In this document: positions 52,125 to 61,292 of the stretch, in pieces
Layout of the letters: each line of letters opens with the position of its first letter
Position numbering within the stretch: the first letter of the stretch is position 1
From: Paenibacillus sp. FSL R10-2734
Lineage (GTDB): Bacteria > Bacillota > Bacilli > Paenibacillales > Paenibacillaceae
Direction of reading: 5' to 3'
Assembly: GCF_037963865.1 (NCBI RefSeq)
Contig: NZ_CP150170.1
Location: forward strand, 4,960,001 to 5,024,000
DNA: 64,000 nt
Translations under genes and position numbers: made by a program
Notes under the pieces: model-generated
What the model was told of the DNA's origin: nothing
Database searches by the model: none
Seen by the model: only the letters and a program-made list of their open reading frames with translations

Positions 52125-53360
52125 ATGTTCAAATTTAAATCACACCATGAACAGAACACAGACCAAACCGTAGATAAACACGCTTTAATATTCGGTCTTA
52201 TCTCTGTGTTTCTTTGCGGAATAGGCTTCAGCATCATAATGCCTGTCGTCCCATTCTTAGTACAGCCTTATACAAGCAATCCAGGAGAACAAGCTATAGT
52301 TGTTACGCTGCTGACCTCTGTTTATGCATTCTGCGTGTTTATTGCGGCCCCCGCGCTTGGTGCTTTGAGCGACAAATATGGCCGTCGTCCATTGCTTTTA
52401 GTATGCCTTTTGGGTTCCGCAATCGGGTACATAGTCTTCGGCATAGGAGGAGCTCTATGGATACTATTTGCTGGGCGCATCATTGAGGGTATAACAGGTG
52501 GGAGCATAAGCACGATCTTCGCCTATTTTGCAGACATCATTCCGTCAGAACAGAGAACCAAATACTTCGGATGGGTAAGTGCGGTTGTAGGTGTAGGCAC
52601 CATCATTGGCCCAACTCTAGGCGGATTACTTGCTAAGTTTGGTTATTCTGTTCCCTTGTATTTTGGAGCAATCATAACTTTATTGAATGTTGTTTATGGA
52701 TTCTTTTTTATGCCAGAGAGCCTTGCCAAGAAGAATAGACTGAAAGAGGTAACCTTTGTAAGACTGAATCCATTTACACAGCTTGCAAGCTTACTTTCCA
52801 TGAAAAGCTTAAATAGGTTACTTATCTCAGCGTTCTTACTTTGGATACCAAACGGATCTTTACAGGCTATTTTTTCACAATTTACAATGGATACTTTCAG
52901 TTGGAAGCCTGCACTAATCGGGCTTATGTTCTCAATTATGGGTCTCCAAGACATCATTTCACAAGGTTTCATAATGCCAAAGCTTTTGAAAAAACTTAAT
53001 GATAAACAGATAGCCATTCTTGGGATGGTATCGGAGATTATAGGTTACAGTCTTATTGCACTATCTGCCTTGTTCTCATTCTATCCTCTTTTTATCGTTG
53101 GAATGTTTATCTTTGGTTTTGGTGATTCGATCTTTGGGCCATCATTCAATGGGATGCTCTCCAAGTCTGTCGATTCTAGTGAACAAGGAAGGATTCAAGG
53201 GGGTAGCCAATCTATTCAGGCTTTAGCAAGAATGATTGGGCCTATCATTGGAGGTCAAATCTATGTATCACTTGGGTCTTCTGCACCCGCTTTTATGGGT
53301 ATGATTCTTATTGCAGCAGCAATACTAGTTTTGTATAAGCGCACGCAAGTAAATTTGTAA
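52125..53360 (+). CDS. MFS drug efflux transporter (TetA-like, DHA1)
   Basis: 411 aa, 12 transmembrane helices. Motif A is GALSDKYGRRPLLLVCL, with the motif-C-like stretch GWVSAVVGVGTIIGPTLGGLLA in helix 5: a drug/H+ antiporter of the TCR/Tet group. The substrate, tetracycline or other, is unresolved. GAGGAG precedes the ATG. Regulated by the MarR-family protein upstream (inference from the inverted repeat). Confidence 0.88.
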   Translation: MFKFKSHHEQNTDQTVDKHALIFGLISVFLCGIGFSIIMPVVPFLVQPYTSNPGEQAIVVTLLTSVYAFCVFIAAPALGALSDKYGRRPLLLVCLLGSAIGYIVFGIGGALWILFAGRIIEGITGGSISTIFAYFADIIPSEQRTKYFGWVSAVVGVGTIIGPTLGGLLAKFGYSVPLYFGAIITLLNVVYGFFFMPESLAKKNRLKEVTFVRLNPFTQLASLLSMKSLNRLLISAFLLWIPNGSLQAIFSQFTMDTFSWKPALIGLMFSIMGLQDIISQGFIMPKLLKKLNDKQIAILGMVSEIIGYSLIALSALFSFYPLFIVGMFIFGFGDSIFGPSFNGMLSKSVDSSEQGRIQGGSQSIQALARMIGPIIGGQIYVSLGSSAPAFMGMILIAAAILVLYKRTQVNL

Positions 53361-53406
53361 ATGAAGCCGTCTTCACCTTTAGGGTAAAAACGACTTCTAT
53401 TCCTAA

Positions 53407-54648
53407 TCAATGTGTCAGCACAAATTCATCCAGCATCTTTCCATCTACATCATAAGCCTGATACGTTAATGTATTACCGGAAACGCTAATCCCTGCGAAC
53501 ATTTGCTTGTAGTTTTGAAAGTGAACTTCGTGATAGAACTGATCTTCTTTTTTCTCATTAAACTTCCCTCCAGATGCATTAGTCACAACATATACCGTAC
53601 CTTTTTTAGTACCTACCGGATTCTCACCTTGAGGAACGATTTCCCCTGCCCGTATCGGGTAGGATCTGGAGTACTCATGATTATGACCCTGTAGCACCAA
53701 ATCGACCTCATATGCATCAAAAATATCCGTCCAATCTTTTATCTTTTTATACGAATTGCCCCCGTATGCAGGACGGTGCATGGCGACGATTGTCCATTCT
53801 TTATCCGTATTCTTCAGGTCTTCCTTAAGCCACTCTGTTTGCTTTTTTAAATTACTCTCTGTATTCAATACAGTGACATGAACAGGACCATAATCAAAAG
53901 AATAGGAAGTTCCTGCAATAGAACCTTTTGCCCCGTTATCCGGCAGGTTGAAATGTGAAGTAAAGTACGTCGCATCACCTTCCACTTCATCATGATTTCC
54001 TGTAACGGGCATTAAGGGAATTCCAGAAATCCAGCCTTGCACGTTGCCAAAAAAATGATCCCAGCCCGCCGAATCCTCCGGATTCTCTGTTAAATCACCA
54101 TTATGCACAATAAACTTTGCTTCTGGAAAGGTCTGAAAAGCCTTGCCCAGTGTCTTCCCCCACAGTTTAAAATCACCCGACGTTTCCCCTTGAGAATCCG
54201 TAATGTTGATAAACGTAACACTATCTAGCCCCTTCGCTTCCGTGGTGAATTCTGTAACTGTACTCCATTCCCCCTCAACACCACTGCCCACTCTGTAAGA
54301 ATATACCGTCCCAGGCTCAAGTCCCGTAACCTCCGCTTTATGAACACCTCTGTTGCCATTGTCTGTTTTTATGACGCTACTAATTGCTTCTACCCTCAGT
54401 ACATCCGAATTCGCAAAAGAAGAAACCTGTCCCTTTACTAATTCCAAAACTCCTGCAACATTGGAATTGTTAGTATACCAAGTAAACGCACGACTCGTTC
54501 CCGCATCTCCTTTTAAGGTGGTAACAAGATCATACGGAGCTGGTGATTTCGCGGAACTCCCGGATTTGGACCACTCCATCCCAACAGCCACCAAGATCAA
54601 TACAATCACTACTATCCCTAGGATGATGGCGAATTTATAGTCTTTCAT
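53407..54648 (-). CDS. Membrane-anchored metallophosphoesterase with FN3-like domain
   Basis: 413 aa from ATG 54648 (GGAGG 7 nt upstream). One N-terminal transmembrane anchor (about 6-27), then a fibronectin-III/PAP-N-like domain (about 42-140) and a calcineurin-type phosphoesterase domain with NITDSQGET, HNGDLTEN, VTGNHDE, AMHRPAYG and LQGHNHEYSR. The layout is that of purple acid phosphatases, but the GDxxY tyrosine seen in true purple enzymes is replaced (GDLTEN), so the metal centre may differ. Divergent from the VTC/CotH operon, 225 nt away. Confidence 0.85.
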   Translation of the reverse strand: MKDYKFAIILGIVVIVLILVAVGMEWSKSGSSAKSPAPYDLVTTLKGDAGTSRAFTWYTNNSNVAGVLELVKGQVSSFANSDVLRVEAISSVIKTDNGNRGVHKAEVTGLEPGTVYSYRVGSGVEGEWSTVTEFTTEAKGLDSVTFINITDSQGETSGDFKLWGKTLGKAFQTFPEAKFIVHNGDLTENPEDSAGWDHFFGNVQGWISGIPLMPVTGNHDEVEGDATYFTSHFNLPDNGAKGSIAGTSYSFDYGPVHVTVLNTESNLKKQTEWLKEDLKNTDKEWTIVAMHRPAYGGNSYKKIKDWTDIFDAYEVDLVLQGHNHEYSRSYPIRAGEIVPQGENPVGTKKGTVYVVTNASGGKFNEKKEDQFYHEVHFQNYKQMFAGISVSGNTLTYQAYDVDGKMLDEFVLTH

Positions 54649-54873
54649 CACGGTTCCTCCTTAAGATTGCTCTCTAGCCCTCTAACTAAGATAGCCCTCC
54701 CGAAAGTCAGAAGTCAAATCTGCAAATCCATACTTTTGTTATCGCAGTGTAAAACATTCAGCTAACATTCAGTCCATTTTAAGTTAAGCATAAGGTCCGT
54801 CTCCTAGAATTAGTTGTGCAAGAAGGTTAGCCAACGACAGAGACAGAGATAGAGATAGAAACGAGGTGGGAAA

Positions 54874-55587
54874 ATGAGTAAGAAGCTTCAATTTCGGCAT
54901 GAGCTAAAATTCTTCATTAACTATCATCAATACCTTATATTGCGCCAGCGATTGCAGAGCTTGATTGATACAGACCAGCACGCCAATGAGAGTGGCGAAT
55001 ATCATATTCGCAGCTTGTATTTTGACGACATCAACAACTCGGCGCTTGCCGACAAACTCGGAGGTCTCAGAGAACGCGCCAAATATCGTATTCGCATTTA
55101 CAACATTCAAGACAACATCATTCACTTTGAGAAAAAAATCAAAATGGACGACTATATCGCCAAAATCAAAGAGCCGCTGACCCGTCAAATGTACGACGAG
55201 ATTATGGCAGGCAACTATGAGGTACTGAATGTCCCGGACAGTCCGCTGTTCATGGAGTTGTACAATCAGATGCGTCATAACCTGCTCCGGCCAAAGGTCA
55301 TCGTGGATTATGTTCGCGAGCCCTATGTTTGCCACAACGGCAATGTGCGGATCACGTTCGATAAGGAATTACGTACCGGTCTGCATTCAACGGATATTTT
55401 CGATAAGAATTTGCATCCGATTCGGGCGATTGATGAGAACTTCATTATTTTTGAAGTAAAATTCGATGAATACATTCCGGAATACATTAAAATTGCGCTG
55501 CAGTTAGATGGGCTGAACAGACAGTCCGCTTCAAAATACGTGATCTGCCGCAAATTTCTAAAAACCAACACTTGGGAGGATTATTGA
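54874..55587 (+). CDS. VTC-domain protein (polyphosphate polymerase-like, TTM fold)
   Basis: 237 aa. Conserved tunnel residues lie in FRHELKFF, YHIRSLYFDD, AKYRIRIYN, HFEKKIKMDD, KVIVDYVREPY and FEVKFDEY, the Arg/Lys/Glu pattern of the VTC/triphosphate tunnel fold. In yeast the VTC4 domain makes polyphosphate from ATP. The bacterial homologues are mostly uncharacterised and commonly occur with DUF4956 and CotH genes, as here. It is soluble; the stop overlaps the region just before the next gene (3 nt gap), so one operon. GAGGTGGG precedes the ATG. Confidence 0.88.
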   Translation: MSKKLQFRHELKFFINYHQYLILRQRLQSLIDTDQHANESGEYHIRSLYFDDINNSALADKLGGLRERAKYRIRIYNIQDNIIHFEKKIKMDDYIAKIKEPLTRQMYDEIMAGNYEVLNVPDSPLFMELYNQMRHNLLRPKVIVDYVREPYVCHNGNVRITFDKELRTGLHSTDIFDKNLHPIRAIDENFIIFEVKFDEYIPEYIKIALQLDGLNRQSASKYVICRKFLKTNTWEDY

Positions 55588-55589
55588 TT

Positions 55590-56318
55590 ATGAATGCATC
55601 ACTAGCAACGCTAGCAGCAACCGCAACATCAGATACAACCACAAATACTTTTACAGATATCATTAAGAATTCGGTGCTTGACAACTTTGTATCCGATATA
55701 AGCATCTCGAAAATGCTCATCACCTTGGGTGTGGCTTTTCTGATTGGCTATTTCATTTATCTGCTCTACAAACGTGTATTTAGCGGAGTGTTATACTCCA
55801 AAAGCTTCAATGTCTCACTAATGGGCATGACCATGATTACAGCCACTGTCATTATTGCCATTAACTCTAACCTTGTGCTGTCCCTCGGTATGGTCGGTGC
55901 ATTGTCCATCGTTCGTTTCAGAACGCCGATCAAAGATCCAACAGATCTAATCTTCCTATTCTGGGCAGCAGTCGCAGGGATTGTAACTGGCGCTGGCTTC
56001 TTCACTTTGGCTATTGTTGGTTCAATCATCATCGGTCTAATTCTGTTCCTATTCATCAAACATTCTTCTATCGAAACACCATACTTGCTGGTCATTAACT
56101 GTGATGGCGACGAGAGTGAACGTGAAGTACACAACCATATCACCAAATCCGTGAAACGTTACAATGTGAAGCAAAAAACAGTATCCGCAAACAATATTGA
56201 ATTAACACTCGAGCTTCGTCTGGATGATAAAGTAGGTGGCTTTGTCAACACAGTCTCCGATCTAAAGGGAGTCAAAAATGCACTTCTAATCAGCTATAGC
56301 GGCGACTATGTATCCTAA
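55590..56318 (+). CDS. DUF4956-domain membrane protein
   Basis: 242 aa from ATG 55590 (GGAGG 10 nt upstream). Four helices (about 40-60, 75-95, 100-110, 125-155) with LSLGMVGALSIVRFRTPIKDP, a very characteristic DUF4956 stretch, then a soluble C-terminal domain. Function unknown. It sits between VTC and CotH genes in a set seen in many bacteria, perhaps a channel or anchor for polyphosphate chemistry. Translationally near-coupled to both neighbours. Confidence 0.88.
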   Translation: MNASLATLAATATSDTTTNTFTDIIKNSVLDNFVSDISISKMLITLGVAFLIGYFIYLLYKRVFSGVLYSKSFNVSLMGMTMITATVIIAINSNLVLSLGMVGALSIVRFRTPIKDPTDLIFLFWAAVAGIVTGAGFFTLAIVGSIIIGLILFLFIKHSSIETPYLLVINCDGDESEREVHNHITKSVKRYNVKQKTVSANNIELTLELRLDDKVGGFVNTVSDLKGVKNALLISYSGDYVS

Positions 56319-56347
56319 ACACAATAAGATGAAAGGCGGTGCCCCAG

Positions 56348-58336
56348 ATGAAAGCAAGAGGTAAGTCTATCCTGCTGAGTCTTTGTTGCCTGCTGCTGGT
56401 CATCGCTATAGCTGGGTGCCAGAACGCAAGTCCATCTGCAACAAACGAAACTGCAACAGATTCTCAGGAAAAGAAAGTCTCGAGCGACGAGAAAAGTCTA
56501 GACGAACAGGTTTTTCCAAAAGACAAGGTCGTCGATGTCAAAATCACTTTGGACCCGGATGATTTTCAGGACATGCTGGATAATGCCAGTGCGGAAGAAT
56601 ATAAAACCGCATCGGTTGAATACAACGGCATTAAATTAGATAACGTGGCCATACGGACCAAAGGAAATCTTAGTCTCAGAAGTGTAGTACAGATGACAGA
56701 CTCTGACCGCTACAGCTTCAAAATTTCTTTTGATGAATACGTGAACCAGAATTTATTCGGTATTACTAAGATCAACCTGAATAACAATTACAGCGATGCT
56801 TCTTATATGCGGGAATTTCTAACCTATGAGCTTGCTGAGAGTGTCGGACTTCCGACGCCGAAATATTCCTTTGTCAATGTGTACGTCAACGATGAACTGA
56901 AGGGCTTCTACCTCGCGGTGGAACAGATCGGCGACGCTTATCTAGAACGTAACTTCGGGAACTCTTACGGCGCACTTTATAAAGGTGAAATGACTGGTCA
57001 GGGCAGTGACTTAACTTGGCTTGGTGATGATCCTTCCCTCTATACCGGATTAGTAATGAAGTCAGAAAAATCGAATGATGATATTCTAATCGATATGCTG
57101 AATGAGCTTAATAACGGCACCGATTATGAAAAATACATCGACGTAGAGGAATCGCTGAAGTACATCGCTCTAAATGCGGTCACGGCTAACATGGACAGTT
57201 ATTTAGGCGGTAATAAGCAAAATTATTATTTATATGAAGACGATGGGGTCTTCTCCATCTTGCCGTGGGATTATAATATGGCTTTTGGCGGCATGGGCAG
57301 CGCAAATGTGCTGATTGATGAGCCTACACAAGGCGCGCTGGCAGAACGTCCTCTGATTGCGAAGCTACTTGCTAACGACGAATACAAAGCGAAATATCAC
57401 GAAATTGTCAGCGAGATGATTAATGGCTATCTAGCAGATGATACGTTCCAAGCACGGATGGATGAGCTGGACAAGATGATTTCCAGCTATGTCAAAGCGG
57501 ATCCGTCCGCCTTCTACACCTTCGAGCAGTATGAAGAAGGAATAAAGTCTGTTAAGACCTTCATGTCGAACATGGCGAAAAATATTCAGCAGCAGCTCGA
57601 CGGCACCACTCCTTCCTCCGGTGACGGATCGGGAAGCGGTATGGGTGGTGGTGGCATGGGCGGCGGTGGCTTTGGTGGCGGCGCTAGAAATGGCGCAGCT
57701 GCAGGTGCGACTGGTGCAGGTGCTGGGCAAGACGCGAACGGCGCTAGTAACGCTCAGACTGGTGCGGGGGCGGATCAAAGCACGGGAACTGACAGCGCTG
57801 GTGCTGCTAACGAGGGGACCGAGAGCACAGGTACTGGCGGCGCAGGCGGTGCTGCGCTGAATGCCGAAAGCGGGCAAGCTGCTCAAGGTGGCGCAGGTGG
57901 TGAACCTGGGGCCATGGGCGGACCGGCTATCCCTAATGCCGGGGCCGGACCTGGCAGTAACACGCAAGCAGCGGCTGGTGGGCAGGCCACTCAAGGAGGA
58001 GCTCAGGCCGATACTAACGGGCAAGCCGCTCAAGGTGGACAAACCAATACCGACGAGCAGGCTGCTCAAAGTGGACAAACCAATACTAACGGGCAAGCTG
58101 CTCAAGGTCGATTTACCGGCGGACCTGGCGGTGCACCGGGTGCCATGGGTGGACCAACTATCCCCGAAGGTGGAGATGGTCCTGGCGGTGGTGGCATGGG
58201 TGGCGACTTTGGTGGTGGCGGTGGTGCTATGCAGCAAAAAGGCAGCACGAGTGAAGCCATCACTACTGGAGTCGCGATACTTCTCCTACTGCTGACTGCA
58301 ATCTTTGTGACCTTCTATAAGCGGAAACGGTTATAG
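56348..58336 (+). CDS. CotH-family protein kinase, lipoprotein with Gly/Ala-rich tail
   Basis: 662 aa from ATG 56348. Signal peptide with lipobox AIAGC (about residue 23), so surface-attached. The CotH kinase domain spans about residues 60-415: GIKLDNVAIRTKGNLS, NLNNNYSDASYMREFLTYEL, FYLAVEQIGD and the metal-binding LPWDYNMAFGG (Asp about 308). A disordered tail (about 425-620) rich in Gly, Ala, Gln and Asn has repeats of QAAQGGQTNT, and a C-terminal transmembrane helix with KRKRL follows. B. subtilis CotH phosphorylates spore-coat proteins. It ends the VTC-DUF4956-CotH operon. Substrate unknown. Confidence 0.9.
   Translation: MKARGKSILLSLCCLLLVIAIAGCQNASPSATNETATDSQEKKVSSDEKSLDEQVFPKDKVVDVKITLDPDDFQDMLDNASAEEYKTASVEYNGIKLDNVAIRTKGNLSLRSVVQMTDSDRYSFKISFDEYVNQNLFGITKINLNNNYSDASYMREFLTYELAESVGLPTPKYSFVNVYVNDELKGFYLAVEQIGDAYLERNFGNSYGALYKGEMTGQGSDLTWLGDDPSLYTGLVMKSEKSNDDILIDMLNELNNGTDYEKYIDVEESLKYIALNAVTANMDSYLGGNKQNYYLYEDDGVFSILPWDYNMAFGGMGSANVLIDEPTQGALAERPLIAKLLANDEYKAKYHEIVSEMINGYLADDTFQARMDELDKMISSYVKADPSAFYTFEQYEEGIKSVKTFMSNMAKNIQQQLDGTTPSSGDGSGSGMGGGGMGGGGFGGGARNGAAAGATGAGAGQDANGASNAQTGAGADQSTGTDSAGAANEGTESTGTGGAGGAALNAESGQAAQGGAGGEPGAMGGPAIPNAGAGPGSNTQAAAGGQATQGGAQADTNGQAAQGGQTNTDEQAAQSGQTNTNGQAAQGRFTGGPGGAPGAMGGPTIPEGGDGPGGGGMGGDFGGGGGAMQQKGSTSEAITTGVAILLLLLTAIFVTFYKRKRL
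57605..58250 (+). repeat. GC-rich repetitive segment encoding the CotH tail
   Basis: Degenerate in-frame repeats of Gly/Ala/Gln codons, with near-identical 45-bp units at about 58020-58105 (QAAQGGQTNTDE, QAAQSGQTNTNG). Base composition departs from the surrounding genes, and long antisense frames appear as an artefact. Confidence 0.8.
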
Positions 58337-58366
58337 ATTAGTAAAGCACTAATTCATAAGAAACAT

Positions 58367-58412
58367 AAGCGCCTTCGGCAGTTCTATATGAACGGCGAAG
58401 GCGTTTCTATTT
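58367..58412 (+). terminator. Terminator of the VTC-DUF4956-CotH operon
   Basis: AAGCGCCTTCG and CGAAGGCGTTT form a stem with a 16-nt loop, then TTTCTATTTT. Confidence 0.8.
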
Positions 58413-58439
58413 TAATGACGGTAAAGTTACTTTCGGACA

Positions 58440-58615
58440 CCAACGCCTTTATCTGTAACTTTTGCGCTGTTTTGGAATGTTATCGGACATTATGGACGTT
58501 ATTGGACTGAAATAACACCTTAAATCTGCTTTTTGCCATGAATAGCGACTCTCGAGTCCGCAACTCGCTTCAAAAGGGCTTAAAATGCGCAAATAGCTGC
58601 ATCTGAGTCCGTTCA
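58440..58615. repeat. Copy of the dispersed TCCG-rich intergenic repeat
   Basis: ATGCGCAAATAGCTGCATCTGAGTCCG (58585-58611) matches the repeat core at 15042-15066 with few differences. Further TCGGAC and GAGTCCG motifs occur upstream (58434, 58484, 58555). No gene overlaps. Confidence 0.72.
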
Positions 58616-58753
58616 CACAGCAGCAAGAAGAAACCAGTCAGCAGATGGAACTGACAGAGGCAACAATAATTATTAGAACCCCATCCCCAGACAAGATTTT
58701 AACTGCTGGGCTGTTCCATTGAAACTGTATTCGCTCATTCTAACTGGGTAAAC

Positions 58754-58803
58754 CAAAAAAAATAACTGTGAACAGTTCCACTCAATCGAGACTGTTCACA
58801 GTT
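58754..58803 (-). terminator. Terminator of the YcnI gene
   Basis: AACTGTGAACAGT and ACTGTTCACAGTT form a 13-bp perfect stem, followed on the minus strand by TTTTTTTT. Confidence 0.88.
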
Positions 58804-58866
58804 ATAAATTCAACCTTTTTTCTTATCAAAGTATCCAACCTGATCACAGAATACAATGATCCCCTC

Positions 58867-59514
58867 TTACTCTTTCCGCCCGCGCAATATACTTATGGCC
58901 GCTATTAAAAAGGCGAGTAAAGATATCCCGACTGCGATATAGACCATTGGGTTGACACTGTTTGATTTTTCCTCATCTTCCATAATAGCATTGTGCTCTT
59001 CCATGCTCATCGAATTGTCAGTGACATTGGCACCGTGAGAATGCTCATCCCCACCAGCGGCTTGTACAATCGAAGTCACGGAATGAGGATTTTCTGCTCC
59101 AGCCTCACCTGACCATTGCACCAAGCTACCATCGGCGTAATGCTGATAAGCATCCCAAGCGATTTCACCAGCGGAATCAGGATTCTTCGCCGTAAAGTAG
59201 AAACGTTGGAATTGACCCTTTTGAATTCCCTCTCCATTAGCTATCCAGCTAACCTTATTCCCATCAATGGTGACATCCCATCCGGGTGTAACCTCATATT
59301 GCTTGAACTCTGCACCTGCCGGAATTCGTAGATCAACCTGTACAGTTGCCACATCTTTTTCCGAAGGGACTTTCAGTGTATACGTCTCCCATGCTCCGGT
59401 ACTTGATTGTGCTGGTGCGACGGTTACATGCGCGCTTGCCACGGCTGCGAACAACAGTAGTGTTGCGGCGGCTGGTGCGAATAGTGTCATTATTTTACGA
59501 GATAATCTGTTCAT
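58867..59514 (-). CDS. ycnI: YcnI-family copper-binding membrane protein
   Basis: 215 aa from ATG 59514 (AGAGG 7 nt upstream). Signal peptide cleaved before HVTVAPAQSS, exposing an N-terminal histidine, the ligand of the YcnI monohistidine copper brace. The DUF1775 domain (to about residue 150, with WETYTLKVPSEKD) is followed by a His/Met-bearing linker and a C-terminal helix. It binds Cu(II) outside the membrane. In B. subtilis it lies next to the copper importer ycnJ; here it lies just downstream of a two-component system. Confidence 0.9.
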   Translation of the reverse strand: MNRLSRKIMTLFAPAAATLLLFAAVASAHVTVAPAQSSTGAWETYTLKVPSEKDVATVQVDLRIPAGAEFKQYEVTPGWDVTIDGNKVSWIANGEGIQKGQFQRFYFTAKNPDSAGEIAWDAYQHYADGSLVQWSGEAGAENPHSVTSIVQAAGGDEHSHGANVTDNSMSMEEHNAIMEDEEKSNSVNPMVYIAVGISLLAFLIAAISILRGRKE

Positions 59515-59565
59515 CGTTAGCCTCTTCTCATAAGTTATCATATAAACTCGTTATTTAAATTTCCG

Positions 59566-60231
59566 CTATACATCTTTCGAAAAATCTCGTTTACGCGAGG
59601 CAAGCCCCTGCTCTAAAGCATAACGTGTCAGCTGTGTTCGGTTTTGGAGCTGAAGCTTTTGGAGGATATTCTTCAGATGATTTTTTACAGTATGCTCTGA
59701 AATCCCTAGGCTCAAGGCAATCTCCTTATTCTTCGACCCCGAAGATACACAGCTCAAAATTTCTTTCTCCCTAGCCGTCAATGACTCCCCTTCGTTTGAT
59801 ACAGAGGGTACAGTGAACTCCTTCAAAATTTGAAAAGCCAACTCCCGACTTAGCGGCGCTTCTTCATTAACAATGGCCTGCAAATATTGAATCCAGGTGG
59901 AGGGTGCCAGATTTTTTAGCAAATACCCCTGTGCGCCTTGCTTCAGCGCTTCGAGGAGATGGGAAATCTCGTCCGATACCGTAACGATAACGATTTTGAC
60001 ATAGGGATATTCCTGCTTAATTCGGCGAGTAGTTTCCAAACCGTCCATTACCGGCATCTGAATGTCGATTAGAATAAGATCAGGCATCCATTGCGCTGTG
60101 AAAGCGATCGCCTCAGCACCACTCTCCACTACACCAATGACCTCAAAACTATCATCCATGGACAAAATCTCACACATCGCTTCACGTGCATGCGCATGAT
60201 CATCAACAACTAAAACCCGGTATCGGCTCAT
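59566..60231 (-). CDS. NarL/FixJ-type response regulator
   Basis: 221 aa. Receiver domain with acidic pair Asp10-Asp11, phospho-acceptor Asp56 (LILIDIQMP) and switch residues in IVTVSDE and GYLLKN. C-terminal LuxR HTH: LTAREKEIL..GSKNKEIALSLGISEHTVKNHLKNIL. Its ATG overlaps the stop of the sensor kinase (4 nt), so the two are coupled. Target genes are unknown; the nearest downstream gene is ycnI. Confidence 0.93.
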   Translation of the reverse strand: MSRYRVLVVDDHAHAREAMCEILSMDDSFEVIGVVESGAEAIAFTAQWMPDLILIDIQMPVMDGLETTRRIKQEYPYVKIVIVTVSDEISHLLEALKQGAQGYLLKNLAPSTWIQYLQAIVNEEAPLSRELAFQILKEFTVPSVSNEGESLTAREKEILSCVSSGSKNKEIALSLGISEHTVKNHLKNILQKLQLQNRTQLTRYALEQGLASRKRDFSKDV

Positions 60232-61085
60232 GGACTGACTTCCCCTTTCGTAATTTCAACCTGGGTGCCAGTGTCACCAGACGTCAGCCTAAGCTCCCAT
60301 CCCATCCTCAGGGCACGTTCCTTCATAATCTGAAGTCCGTAGCTTCCACTCACTTCAAATGGATCATGCTGAAATCCTTCTCCATTGTCTGCAACAACAA
60401 CTCTCCAGCTCTTCTCATCGCCAGCACCGGTAATTGAAACCAATCCCGCTCGTGTATGCTTACGAACATTAATAATCGCTTCGCGGATACAGGATAACAA
60501 TTCTGATGTTTCCGAAGTGGAGAGCGCATCATCTTGCAGGCTCCAATCGAGAGAAGCTTCGATCATAATTTCATTCGCCATCTGGGCTAGCTGATCTTTT
60601 ACCGACTGTTCCAATGAAAAAGAATTCTGCTCAGAGACTGGAATCTTCAGATTGGAGATGGCCTGCCGCACATAACGGTTCACCTCATGGACCGTCTTTT
60701 TGATCTGATCCACATTTTCCTCACTGACTTCACCGTTTTTGCGGCTTGCTTCTAGTCGGTCGATTTTGACAGATAAGAGAAATAAAGATTGCGCCATCCC
60801 ATCATGCAGTTCCTTGGCTAGTCCTTCCCGGGCCTTCATTGCGTCTTTAAGCGCACGTTCCTGCTCCAGCTCGCGCTGATTCCGCTCCATAAGCGAGAAC
60901 AGAGGGACGAGCAATACGAGACTGACCAAAAACACAAGAACCGGAGTCAAGTAGTTCCCCAAATCCATAGAAATATAAGGCATTAAAAACTGATGGCGCG
61001 CGATCTCCCAGATCCCTACCATTAGTGTTGGCAGTAACAGGATCATGTACTTTATTCGTTTATACGTTGCCGTCCCCTCCCGCAC
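60228..61085 (-). CDS. Sensor histidine kinase (HisKA_3 family)
   Basis: 285 aa. Two N-terminal transmembrane helices (about 10-28 and 45-65), short loop, coiled region, HisKA_3 dimerisation with phospho-acceptor His94 (ELHDGMAQS), and HATPase (NVRKHTRAG, DNGEGF, GSYGLQIMKERA). No large extracellular sensor, so it probably senses within the membrane, as in LiaS/DesK-type kinases. The start is weakly defined (GTG 61085); an ATG 39 nt downstream is possible. Confidence 0.9.
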   Translation of the reverse strand: MREGTATYKRIKYMILLLPTLMVGIWEIARHQFLMPYISMDLGNYLTPVLVFLVSLVLLVPLFSLMERNQRELEQERALKDAMKAREGLAKELHDGMAQSLFLLSVKIDRLEASRKNGEVSEENVDQIKKTVHEVNRYVRQAISNLKIPVSEQNSFSLEQSVKDQLAQMANEIMIEASLDWSLQDDALSTSETSELLSCIREAIINVRKHTRAGLVSITGAGDEKSWRVVVADNGEGFQHDPFEVSGSYGLQIMKERALRMGWELRLTSGDTGTQVEITKGEVSP

Positions 61086-61292
61086 ATCTTGTGGTTAACA
61101 ATATCACCGTCTTAGTAGATCTACATGACTCAATCGGGCTATATAAATCCCTAAATGTTACAAATTTAAGTATTTTGAAATGTGAATGCTGTCATTTACA
61201 ATATCAAAACCAAGCTTTCTTATATTGTAGCAAAAAAAAGATACATCTCGCGATGCACCCAATCATTACTACATTTACAGCGAAGTCCCTAC

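Noticed and set aside
54874..55587. CYTH-type adenylate cyclase or thiamine triphosphatase
   Set aside because: The tunnel-fold residues and the DUF4956/CotH neighbours fit the VTC subgroup better.
57431..58295. Long antisense and shifted frames over the CotH tail
   Set aside because: They result from GC-rich Gly/Ala repeats; no start site or family pattern.
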